Made by a program: the position numbers and the translations under genes
Assembly: GCA_964391865.1 (NCBI GenBank)
Contig: CAYMNQ010000003.1
Location: 186,001-250,000, forward strand
DNA length: 64,000 bases
Source: DASZQL01 sp964391865
Lineage (GTDB): Bacteria > Planctomycetota > Phycisphaerae > Phycisphaerales > UBA1924
Direction: 5' to 3'
In this document: piece after piece, positions 21,212 to 28,723 of the stretch
Layout of the letters: every line of letters begins with the position of its first letter
Numbering within the stretch: the first letter of the stretch is position 1
The notes under the pieces: model-generated
Databases searched by the model: none
Seen by the model: the letters and a program-made list of their open reading frames with translations, nothing else
Told to the model about the DNA's origin: nothing

Positions 21212-21997
21212 ATGGGCCGCTCCCCGCCCGCAAACCTGCGTCGACAGATCGCCGCGTCGATTGATGCGCCGGTGGCGCTGCTGCCGCTCATCCCGGAGTT
21301 GTTCGCCGGGCTGTCGTCGCTCGGCTCCCCGCCGCGGCGGGTGGTGAACTGGCTGCGCGATGCGGGGATCGGGCGGCGCTCGCGCGTGCTCGATCTTGGC
21401 TGCGGCAAAGGCGCGGTCTCCGTGTCGCTGGCGCGCCGGCTTGGATGCGGAGTGGTGGGGGTCGATGCGTTCGAGCCGTTTGTCGACGCCGCGCGCGAAG
21501 CGGCCCGCAAGGCGCGCGTGAGCGAGCGCTCCGAGTTCCACGCCCAGGATCTCCGCGCCTTCGCGCGCGGGGCATCGCGCGCGAGCTCAAGGAAGTTCGA
21601 CGCCGTGGTGGTTCTGAACGTGCTCCCCGCGGAGCGGGCGCTGCCGCTCGCGCAGTCATTGGTGAAGCCGGGCGGCGTGGTGGTGGTTGATGATGCCGTG
21701 GCGCTGGAACGCGCCCGCACCTCGGGCGTGCGGACCGCGGCGGAGATCCGCGCGATCATCGCGCATCTCGGTGCCCGGCTGGAGCGCGAGCACATCATGA
21801 CCCCGGCGGAGTACGAGCGCCTGGAGAAGTCGCTTCAGCGCGCGATCGCCGTCGCGGCCCGCCGCGTCAGGCGCGAGCGCCCGCGCCGGGCCGGGCAGAT
21901 CGAGCGGTTCCTCTCGCGCCAGCGAGCCGCCGCGGGTTCACTCAGCCGCGGCCCGCTGCGCGGCGCGGTATGGCTGGTCCGCGCGCCCGGCGCGTGA
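21212..21997 (+). CDS. Class I SAM-dependent methyltransferase
   Basis: A 261-residue methyltransferase. Motif I, VLDLGCGKGAVSVSLA (about residues 60-75), and the acidic end of strand 2, VVGVDAFEPFV, bind S-adenosylmethionine. A later strand KFDAVVVLNVLP and KPGGVVVVDD complete the Rossmann core. The C-terminal ~60 residues are Arg-rich, which would suit a nucleic acid or anionic substrate, but this is only a guess. It is divergent from dnaK, sharing a ~295-bp upstream region. Confidence 0.85.
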   Translation: MGRSPPANLRRQIAASIDAPVALLPLIPELFAGLSSLGSPPRRVVNWLRDAGIGRRSRVLDLGCGKGAVSVSLARRLGCGVVGVDAFEPFVDAAREAARKARVSERSEFHAQDLRAFARGASRASSRKFDAVVVLNVLPAERALPLAQSLVKPGGVVVVDDAVALERARTSGVRTAAEIRAIIAHLGARLEREHIMTPAEYERLEKSLQRAIAVAARRVRRERPRRAGQIERFLSRQRAAAGSLSRGPLRGAVWLVRAPGA

Positions 21998-22226
21998 ACT
22001 CCCCTTCCCCGACTGAATCCTCCCCGTCGCCGACCGAGCTCATCACCCGAGGTCGCCCCGAATCTGCCCCGTTCCGAGGCGAATTTGATTGGTGGCAGCC
22101 GGAATCGGTGCTAGGCTGAATTGCACCCGCGCGCCCGAAGCCGCGCGAAAGAACCGAGACGCGAAGCGCGAGCGAGCGTTCCCGCGCCGCCGCACCCTGA
22201 GCGCCCGATCCACCGGAGAGAACTCC

Positions 22227-23720
22227 ATGCGTCAACACCCTCTCGCCATCACACTCCCGTTTGGCCTCCCCGCCGCGCTCGTCATGCTCAGCGGCAGCGC
22301 CGCCGCGCTGGCCGAGAACGCCCCGCGCGAAGTCTCCAAAGACGGCCGCATCACCGCCGTCGTCAGCGCATCGCCCAGCGACAATACCGGGCGCGTCGAG
22401 CGCGGCAGCTTTGTCCCCTACACCATGATTCCCGACTGGTCGCTCAACCTCCGCCGCCAGATCGGCGCGGTCCGCATCGCAGACATGAACGGCGACGGGC
22501 TCAACGACCTCGTCGCGTGCTGCTTCAACTCCTCCAGCTTCCCGCCGTACGACAACTGGCAGGACATGATCTTCTACAACACGGGCACCACGCTCGAAGC
22601 GGTGCCCTCGTGGATCAGCGCCGACCAGATCCACACGGGCGACGCGCAGATCGGCGACGTCAACGACGACGGCAAGAACGACCTCGTCGCGATCAGCGGC
22701 GGCGGCGGCTTCGCCCCGCCGCGCGTGTACTACAGCAACCCCGCGCCGGGCATGGGCCCGAGCACCTCCCCCGGCTGGCTCGCCACGCCGCCGACCTCTG
22801 GCTGGGCCACCAGCGGCGCGCTCTTCGATATCGATAACGACAACGACCTTGATCTCGTGACGACGAACCAGGGCGTCTCGCCCAACGCCAACCGCCCGAT
22901 GTACTTCTTCCGCAACCTCGGCACCGCGCTCGAAACCTCGCCGAGTTGGCAGTCGGCGGAAAGCTCGATCCAGAACACCGTCGCCGCCGCCGATTTCGAC
23001 GGCGACGGCGATCTCGATATCGCCGTCGCGAAGTGGGCCGGCTTTACCAGCGCGATCTACGAAACCAACGCCGGCACGCTCGACACCACGCCGACATGGC
23101 TCAGCGGCACCGGCACCAACCGCGGCATCGCATGGGCCGATGTCGACGGCAACGGCACACCCGATCTCGTCATCGGCGGCTCATCGAGCACCATCCAATC
23201 GCGCCTCTACAGCAATAGCGCCCCGCCGGGAGGCACGCTCACGCAGACCTGGCAGGCGGCGCTCGCCTTCGTCGGTCAGCAGGAGACCGCGTTCAACGAT
23301 ATCGATCAGGACGGCGACCCCGACTACGCCGAGGTGCATTTCTCCAACGGCCAAACCCATCTGTTCCTCAACAACGGGGGCACGCTCGCGACCACGCCCG
23401 CGTGGACCTTCGACGCCGCCGAGGTGGGCAACGCGCTCGACTTCGGCGACATCAACGGCGACGGCTGGAATGACCTCGCGATTGGCTACTCGGGCAACAC
23501 CAGCATCCGCGTCTTCTTCGCCGTACCGCCGAAGGTCCCCGCCTGCCCGGGCGACGCCGACGGCGACCGGATGGTGGGTTTGTCCGACATCGCGGCGATC
23601 GTGACGGCGTGGGGCATGATGGTGACGCCCGGCACCGGCGCAGATCTTGATGGCTCGGGGGATGTGGGTTTGGGGGATATCGCGGTGGTGGTGCAGAATT
23701 GGGGAACGGTCTGCCCGTAA
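22227..23720 (+). CDS. Secreted FG-GAP/VCBS-repeat protein with dockerin-like C-terminus
   Basis: A 497-residue exported protein. A signal peptide (MRQHP then a hydrophobic core to AALA-E) follows a GGAGAG ribosome site. The body is a beta-propeller built from Ca-binding FG-GAP/VCBS repeats; the loops are visible as ADMNGDGLNDLV, GDVNDDGKNDLV, DIDNDNDLDLV, ADFDGDGDLDIAV, ADVDGNGTPDLV, NDIDQDGDPDY and GDINGDGWNDLA, about seven in all. The C-terminus is the two-EF-hand dockerin-like module (GDADGDRMVGLSDIAAIV and DLDGSGDVGLGDIAVVVQNW) ending in TVCP. Such propellers often mediate surface or carbohydrate contacts. It is first in the island of large secreted proteins. Confidence 0.88.
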   Translation: MRQHPLAITLPFGLPAALVMLSGSAAALAENAPREVSKDGRITAVVSASPSDNTGRVERGSFVPYTMIPDWSLNLRRQIGAVRIADMNGDGLNDLVACCFNSSSFPPYDNWQDMIFYNTGTTLEAVPSWISADQIHTGDAQIGDVNDDGKNDLVAISGGGGFAPPRVYYSNPAPGMGPSTSPGWLATPPTSGWATSGALFDIDNDNDLDLVTTNQGVSPNANRPMYFFRNLGTALETSPSWQSAESSIQNTVAAADFDGDGDLDIAVAKWAGFTSAIYETNAGTLDTTPTWLSGTGTNRGIAWADVDGNGTPDLVIGGSSSTIQSRLYSNSAPPGGTLTQTWQAALAFVGQQETAFNDIDQDGDPDYAEVHFSNGQTHLFLNNGGTLATTPAWTFDAAEVGNALDFGDINGDGWNDLAIGYSGNTSIRVFFAVPPKVPACPGDADGDRMVGLSDIAAIVTAWGMMVTPGTGADLDGSGDVGLGDIAVVVQNWGTVCP

Positions 23721-23986
23721 GCGCGCGCCTTGCGGAGCGAGTCGAATTGTGAAGATCAGATGTGAGAGGCTGGGTCGTTATTGACACGGTCCGCACACGA
23801 TCCGCGCGCAACCCGCGCACGCTTTGAGCGCAGAGTGAGCGCAACCCGCATGCTTCCTTGGCGCACGCCCAATAGCCTCCCTCCCACACTCGGTGGCGTG
23901 CGGGCAATGGGTGCGCGCACGCCGATCCGGGTGGAAGAAGCACATCGTGCGGCCGCACAGGCCGCAACGAGAGAGGAGACTCGTCC
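23721..23986. other. Intergenic region upstream of the PhoX-like gene
   Basis: A gap of 266 bases. A TTGACA hexamer sits at 23774-23779 but no AT-rich -10 follows at the right distance. No other structure was found apart from GAGAGGAG just before the next start. Confidence 0.35.
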
Positions 23987-25489
23987 ATGTCGTTGCGTAC
24001 AATGTCCATTAGCGCGCTCGTCGTTCTCGCCGGCGGCACCACCGCGTTCGGTCAGTTCACCGGCCCCAGCAGCAGCCAGAGCCCCTATCTCCTGCCGTCG
24101 ATCTCGGGCGTCAGCACCACCTCGATCTTCACCGTCGGCGACACCATCGGTGGCTACCGCATGGTCGGCATCCCTGACGGCCTTGGCGCGTGGCAGAACG
24201 CGGGCCAGACCTCCAGCTTCAATGTCGTCATGAACCATGAACTCGGCGGCTCCGCCGGCGCGGTTCGCGCTCACGGGCAGACCGGCGCGTTCGTCTCCCG
24301 CTGGGAGATCGGCTCTGACCTCTCCGTCATCAGCGGCCGCGACCACAACACCTCCGCCGCCGACGCTTTCGAGTGGACCGGCACCGAGTGGAGCAACACT
24401 CCCAGCTCCGCCCAGCGCTGGAGCCGCTTCTGCTCCGCCGACCTCGCCGCCCCTAGCGCCTTCCGCTTCGGCGATCTCGGCACCGACGCCCGGATCTACC
24501 TGACTGGCGAGGAAGCCGGCGCTGAAGGCCGCGCCTACGCCCACATCGTCAGCGGCAGCGCGATGAACCAGAGCTGGCACCTCCCGGCGCTCGGCCGGTT
24601 CTCGTGGGAGAACTCGATCGCCGCCCCCCTCGCGCAGCAGAAGACCATCGTCGCCGGGCTCGATGACTCGGGCGGCGGCGAGGTCTACTTCTACGTCGGC
24701 GACAAGACCAACAGCGGCAACGACATCACCCGCGCGGGCCTGACCAACGGCAACCTCTTCGGCCTCGCGATCAACGGCTACGGCACCGAGAGCCGCGGCT
24801 CCATCCCCGCCGCCGGCACCAGCTTCACCCTCGCCCCGCTCGGCAACCAGGTCAACGTCACAGGCGCGGCGCTCGAAGCCGCGTCGGGCCCGTCGGGCAC
24901 CACCAACTTCGCCCGCCCCGAAGACGGCCAGTGGGACCCCCGCCCCGGCTTCGAGAACAACTTCTACTTCGTCACGACTGACGATGTCACCGCAGTCGGC
25001 GGCCGCAGCCGCCTGTGGAAGGCCACCTTCAACGACATCACCAACCCCACCGCCGGCGGCACGGTCGAAGTGCTCCTCGACGGCACCGAGGGCGGCGAGA
25101 TGTTCGACAACATGACCATCGACAGCCACGGCCGCGTCTTCATCCAGGAAGACCCCGGCACCAACAACCGCCTCAGCAAGATCTGGATGTACGACCTCGG
25201 CACCGAGAACTTCCTCGAAGTCGCCGCTCATGACGCCACCCGCTTCGCTCCCGGCGCGCCCCAGTTCCTCACCACCAACGAAGAGTCCAGCGGCATCATC
25301 GACGCCAAGGACATCCTCGGTGACGGCTGGTTCCTCCTCGACGTTCAGGCTCACTACGCCATCCCGGGCGAGCTCGTCGAGGGCGGGCAGCTCCTCGCGA
25401 TGTACGTCGATCCCAGCCTCGTCCCCGCGCCCGGCGCCGTGGCGCTCGTCGGCATGGCGGGCCTCGTCGGCCTTCGCCGCCGCCGCTAA
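23987..25489 (+). CDS. Secreted PhoX/DUF839-like protein with PEP-CTERM-like sorting tail
   Basis: A 500-residue exported protein with an N-terminal signal peptide (MSLRTMSISALVVLAGGTTAFG) after a strong GAGAGGAG. The body resembles PhoX/DUF839 proteins, Ca/Fe-dependent phosphatase-like beta-propellers: MNHELGG near the start, PEDGQWDPR, NNFYFVTTDD, a RVFIQEDPGTNNR strand and TNEESSGIIDA. Residues are not mapped to the PhoX metal site, so catalytic activity is uncertain. The C-terminus VPAPGAVALVGMAGLVGLRRRR-type sequence (Pro-x-Pro, ~16 hydrophobic residues, four Arg) matches PEP-CTERM/exosortase sorting signals. It is the only member of this island with that tail instead of the dockerin-like one. 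Confidence 0.82.
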   Translation: MSLRTMSISALVVLAGGTTAFGQFTGPSSSQSPYLLPSISGVSTTSIFTVGDTIGGYRMVGIPDGLGAWQNAGQTSSFNVVMNHELGGSAGAVRAHGQTGAFVSRWEIGSDLSVISGRDHNTSAADAFEWTGTEWSNTPSSAQRWSRFCSADLAAPSAFRFGDLGTDARIYLTGEEAGAEGRAYAHIVSGSAMNQSWHLPALGRFSWENSIAAPLAQQKTIVAGLDDSGGGEVYFYVGDKTNSGNDITRAGLTNGNLFGLAINGYGTESRGSIPAAGTSFTLAPLGNQVNVTGAALEAASGPSGTTNFARPEDGQWDPRPGFENNFYFVTTDDVTAVGGRSRLWKATFNDITNPTAGGTVEVLLDGTEGGEMFDNMTIDSHGRVFIQEDPGTNNRLSKIWMYDLGTENFLEVAAHDATRFAPGAPQFLTTNEESSGIIDAKDILGDGWFLLDVQAHYAIPGELVEGGQLLAMYVDPSLVPAPGAVALVGMAGLVGLRRRR

Positions 25490-25536
25490 TCGCTGATCGC
25501 GCCGCTCGCCCGCGCGGGCGGCGAACCGCAACTTCG

Positions 25537-25570
25537 GGGCCGAGCCCGCCCACGCGGGCACGGCCCTTTC
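25537..25570 (+). terminator. Intrinsic terminator after the PhoX-like gene
   Basis: GGGCCG-A-GCCCGC (25537-25549) pairs with GCGGGC-A-CGGCCC (25554-25566), with one internal A-A mismatch and loop CCAC, followed by TTTC. An additional self-complementary GCCCGCGCGGGC lies just upstream (25508-25519). Confidence 0.65.
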
Positions 25571-25602
25571 TCACAGCGCACAGAGCTATCGCGCGCCGAT
25601 TT

Positions 25603-26469
25603 GTGATCGCGCGCCGCACACCGGAGAAGACACTTATGCTCGCCGCCGTCGCCTCGATGCTTCTCGCCGCCGGCGCTCCCGGCGCCACCGTCGCGCTCCC
25701 CGCGTCGCGCGACAACACGCTCTTCCAGTTCTCGCCCGCCGACATCTCCAACGGCGCGGGCCAGCACTTCTTCGCGGGCACCAACGCCAACGGCAACGTG
25801 CGCCGCGGTGTGATCGCGTTCGATGTTTCCTCGATCCCCGCCGGCTCGACGATCCAGTCCGTCCGCCTGCGCCTCTTCATGTCGCGCACCACGACCGGCG
25901 CGTTCGACGTCTCCCTGCACCGCTGCCTCGCCGACTGGGGCGAGGGCTTCAGCGACGCCGAATTCGATGAGGGCGGCGGGACCGTCGCCGAGCCGGGCGA
26001 CGCCACCTGGGAGCACCGCTTCTACCCCGATGTCTTCTGGTCCACCTTCGGCGGCGACTTCGCGCCCGCGCCGACCACCACCGCCAGCATCGCCGGCGTC
26101 GGGTTCTACGAGTTCACCGGCGGCACGCTCGTCACCGAAGTGCAGGCGTGGCTCGACGCGCCCGCGTCCAACTTCGGCTGGGTCATGATCGGCGACGAAG
26201 CCGGCAACCGCACCGCCAAGCGCTTCGACTCGCGCGAGAACCCGATCGCCGAGAACCAGCCGCAGCTCATCGTCGAATTCCTCCCGCCCGCCTGCCCGGG
26301 CGACGCCGACGGCGACAACATGGTCGGCCTCTCCGACATCGCCGCGATCGTCACCGCATGGGGCATGACGGTGCCGCCCGGCACCGGCCCGGACCTCGAC
26401 GGTTCGGGCGATGTGGGTTTGGGCGATATCGCCGTGGTGGTTCAGAACTGGGGGACGGTCTGCCCGTGA
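25603..26469 (+). CDS. Secreted DNRLRE-domain protein with dockerin-like C-terminus
   Basis: About 288 residues. The body is a DNRLRE/CBM96-like jelly-roll: ASRDNTLFQF, a RRGVIAFDVSSIPAGSTIQS motif, VRLRLFMSRT and a late LIVEFLP strand, domains common in planctomycetal and myxobacterial surface proteins. The C-terminus is the dockerin-like pair GDADGDNMVGLSDIAAIV / DLDGSGDVGLGDIAVVVQNW ending TVCP, almost the same protein sequence as that of the FG-GAP protein. Start choice is uncertain. GTG 25603 gives a signal peptide with a basic n-region (MIARR), but ATG 25636 has the better GGAGAAG ribosome site and would leave an uncharged signal peptide. Confidence 0.82.
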   Translation: MIARRTPEKTLMLAAVASMLLAAGAPGATVALPASRDNTLFQFSPADISNGAGQHFFAGTNANGNVRRGVIAFDVSSIPAGSTIQSVRLRLFMSRTTTGAFDVSLHRCLADWGEGFSDAEFDEGGGTVAEPGDATWEHRFYPDVFWSTFGGDFAPAPTTTASIAGVGFYEFTGGTLVTEVQAWLDAPASNFGWVMIGDEAGNRTAKRFDSRENPIAENQPQLIVEFLPPACPGDADGDNMVGLSDIAAIVTAWGMTVPPGTGPDLDGSGDVGLGDIAVVVQNWGTVCP

Positions 26470-26511
26470 GTGGTCGTTCTCGCCCAACTGAATAACGCGA
26501 CGCGCCCATCC

Positions 26512-26539
26512 AACTCCCGATTCCTCGGGAGTTTTCTTT
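26512..26539 (+). terminator. Intrinsic terminator after the DNRLRE gene
   Basis: A perfect 9-bp stem AACTCCCGA (26512-26520) / TCGGGAGTT (26525-26533), tetraloop TTCC, then TTCTTT. Confidence 0.85.
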
Positions 26540-26662
26540 CCGTCCGCAGCCGCATCTGTCATGATGCATCCCGTGGGGTGCCCGGCGAGCGCCCATCGGC
26601 ACGCCGGGCCGTGTGCGTGTGTCTGTCTGCGAATCGCTGTCTCGTCACGAGAGGAATCCGTC

Positions 26663-28315
26663 ATGCGTTCAGCCGAGTTGGCCCGTGCCGTCGCCATCGC
26701 CGCGGCGGGTATGTTCGTTGTTCAACACGCCGCCGTGGCGCAGTGGTCGAGCGATCCGATGGTGAACTCGCCTATTGCGGTTGTCACGGGGAACCAGACG
26801 GTCCCGAAGATCGCCGCCACCCCCGACGGCGGGGCGTGGCTGAGTTGGTTCGACAACCGCCCCCCGGGCGGCGGCTACGCGGTGTACGTGCAGCGGCTCG
26901 ATCCCTTCGGCGTGCCGCAGCTCGGCGCGAATGGATTGCTCCTGAGCAACAACCCGCAGAGCACATCGCTCGTCGACTGGGACCTCATCAGCGACTCGGC
27001 GGGCAACGCGGTCGTCGTCTTCACCGACACCCGCGCCGGCGGTGACCTTGATGTCTACGCCTACCGCGTCGCGCCCGACGGCACGAACCTCTGGGGGCCC
27101 AACGGCGTGGCGCTCTCGAACAATAACAACTTCGAAGCCAACCCGCGCACCGTCGAGACCACCGCGGGCCGGTTCAGCTTCGTGTGGTCGCGCACCAGCG
27201 CCGCGGGCGGTTCACTGCCGGGCCTGATCATGCAGACGCTGGGGGCCGACGGCACGCCGCAGATCGCGGGCGACGGCATCGTCATCGCCGGCAACCCCGA
27301 AGTGCCCGGTTTCTTCGAGCTTTTGCCCGTCTTCGGCGGCGAGGTCTTCGTGTCGTACGTCCGCGATACACGCACCTTCAGCAGCCCGCGCCATGTGCGC
27401 GCCGCCCGTTACACCGCGCTCGGCGCGCTCGTCTGGGGCCCGGCGCTCGTCAGCGGCGCGAACGGCGTGCCCATCGCCTATCTGCCTCGGCTCGCCAGCG
27501 ACGGCGCGAACGGCGGCGTCATCGCGTGGGTCGACGGGCGCAGCGGCTCCTCCAACTGCTTCGTCGCGAAAGTCAACGCCGACGGCACGATGCCCTGGAC
27601 CGCCGACGGCGTGCCGGTCTCCATCGTCCCCGGTCTCCTGCGCTTCGATCCCGCGATCGCCTATCACGCCGCCACGGGCGATACGTATGTCACCTACAAC
27701 GAACGCAACGGCGGGCAGTCGATGCGCGCTCAGCTCGCGCAGAAGTTCGACAGCGCGGGCGTGGCGCAGTGGTCCCCCGCCGGCGTCACGCTCACGCCCT
27801 TCGACTCGGTGACCGAAGGCGCGGCCCGCGCCTGGCCCGTCGCCGACTGCGCCGGCGCTGGCGCGATCTTCGCGTTCACCGACAACCCCGGGCTCAACAA
27901 CAACCGCTGGCTCGCGTTCCGCGTGAACCCCGACGGCACGTTCGCGTGGCCAACCAACCCGCTCGTCTTCTCCAGCCCGGCGGGCGTGAAGTTTCGCAAC
28001 CCCCTGGGCGTCGTGAGGGCCACCGGCGTGGGCATGCTCACGTGGGAGGACCAGCGCTCCGACCCCTCGAGCGACCTATACGCGCAGAACATCAATCCCG
28101 ATGGCAGCCTCGGAACCTTCAACCCAGCCGCCGGCGGCTGCCAGGGCGACGCCGATTGCGACGGCATGGTGGGCCTTTCGGACCTCGCGGTCGTCATCAC
28201 CAACTGGTTCACCGGCGGGCTGGTCGGGTACCTAGGCGATTTCAACGCCGACGGCTCGCGCGGTTTGCCGGACCTCGCGATCATCATCGGCAACTGGGGC
28301 GCGACCTGCCCGTGA
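26663..28315 (+). CDS. Large secreted repeat protein with dockerin-like C-terminus
   Basis: A 550-residue exported protein. The signal peptide (MRSAELARAV, then hydrophobic to VAQ) follows GAGAGG and sets the ATG at 26663. The body has repeating blocks with patterns such as GGAWLSWFDNRPPGGGYAVY, VVFTDTRAGGDLDVYAYRV, GGVIAWVDGRSGSSNCFVAK and GMLTWEDQRSDPSSDLYAQ, spaced ~80-100 residues apart. This looks like beta-propeller blades of the 'W.D.R' type seen in secreted bacterial proteins of unknown role. The C-terminus is the dockerin-like pair GDADCDGMVGLSDLAVVITNW / GDFNADGSRGLPDLAIIIGNW ending ATCP. No enzymatic motif was recognised. Confidence 0.8.
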   Translation: MRSAELARAVAIAAAGMFVVQHAAVAQWSSDPMVNSPIAVVTGNQTVPKIAATPDGGAWLSWFDNRPPGGGYAVYVQRLDPFGVPQLGANGLLLSNNPQSTSLVDWDLISDSAGNAVVVFTDTRAGGDLDVYAYRVAPDGTNLWGPNGVALSNNNNFEANPRTVETTAGRFSFVWSRTSAAGGSLPGLIMQTLGADGTPQIAGDGIVIAGNPEVPGFFELLPVFGGEVFVSYVRDTRTFSSPRHVRAARYTALGALVWGPALVSGANGVPIAYLPRLASDGANGGVIAWVDGRSGSSNCFVAKVNADGTMPWTADGVPVSIVPGLLRFDPAIAYHAATGDTYVTYNERNGGQSMRAQLAQKFDSAGVAQWSPAGVTLTPFDSVTEGAARAWPVADCAGAGAIFAFTDNPGLNNNRWLAFRVNPDGTFAWPTNPLVFSSPAGVKFRNPLGVVRATGVGMLTWEDQRSDPSSDLYAQNINPDGSLGTFNPAAGGCQGDADCDGMVGLSDLAVVITNWFTGGLVGYLGDFNADGSRGLPDLAIIIGNWGATCP

Positions 28316-28723
28316 TCCAATGGACAATTGTGCCCAAATCACCCCTCCCGCGGTAGTTGTTCAACTCGACCCTACCCGCGGTAGTGGCACAGGGACGTCT
28401 CGTGCCACGGTTCACTTGATCTCACGAACCCCGAACTTAGGACGTCCTCACCATACCTCCAATCCCGGCTATCTGGCCAAGTCCCGTGATGACCGTGCCC
28501 GGTAGTCGCTTTCCATCCGAGTAAGCGGGCACTTGTCGGTCACAGGGTTGAAGGAAACCGAATCGAGGGCTAAAAAATGAGTTGCATCTGGGTGCCCTTA
28601 GCGAGATATTGAAGGGGCGACGGCCCCGACCGGCGAGGGGAACAGGCAGGCGCATCCGTTCTCGGCCCGTGTCCGGCCGAGGGTGGTCGTGTCTCAGGTT
28701 TCGCGAGCGAGGAGAGAAGCGTC
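28316..28723. other. Long intergenic region upstream of the di-haem protein gene, with a direct repeat
   Basis: About 400 bases with no supported gene. The 11-mer CCCGCGGTAGT occurs twice, at 28347-28357 and 28375-28385, 28 bases apart, and could be a tandem operator. The rest shows no clear promoter. A strong GAGAGGAGAG precedes the next start. It is the longest 5' region of the secreted-protein island, compatible with its own regulation. Confidence 0.45.
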
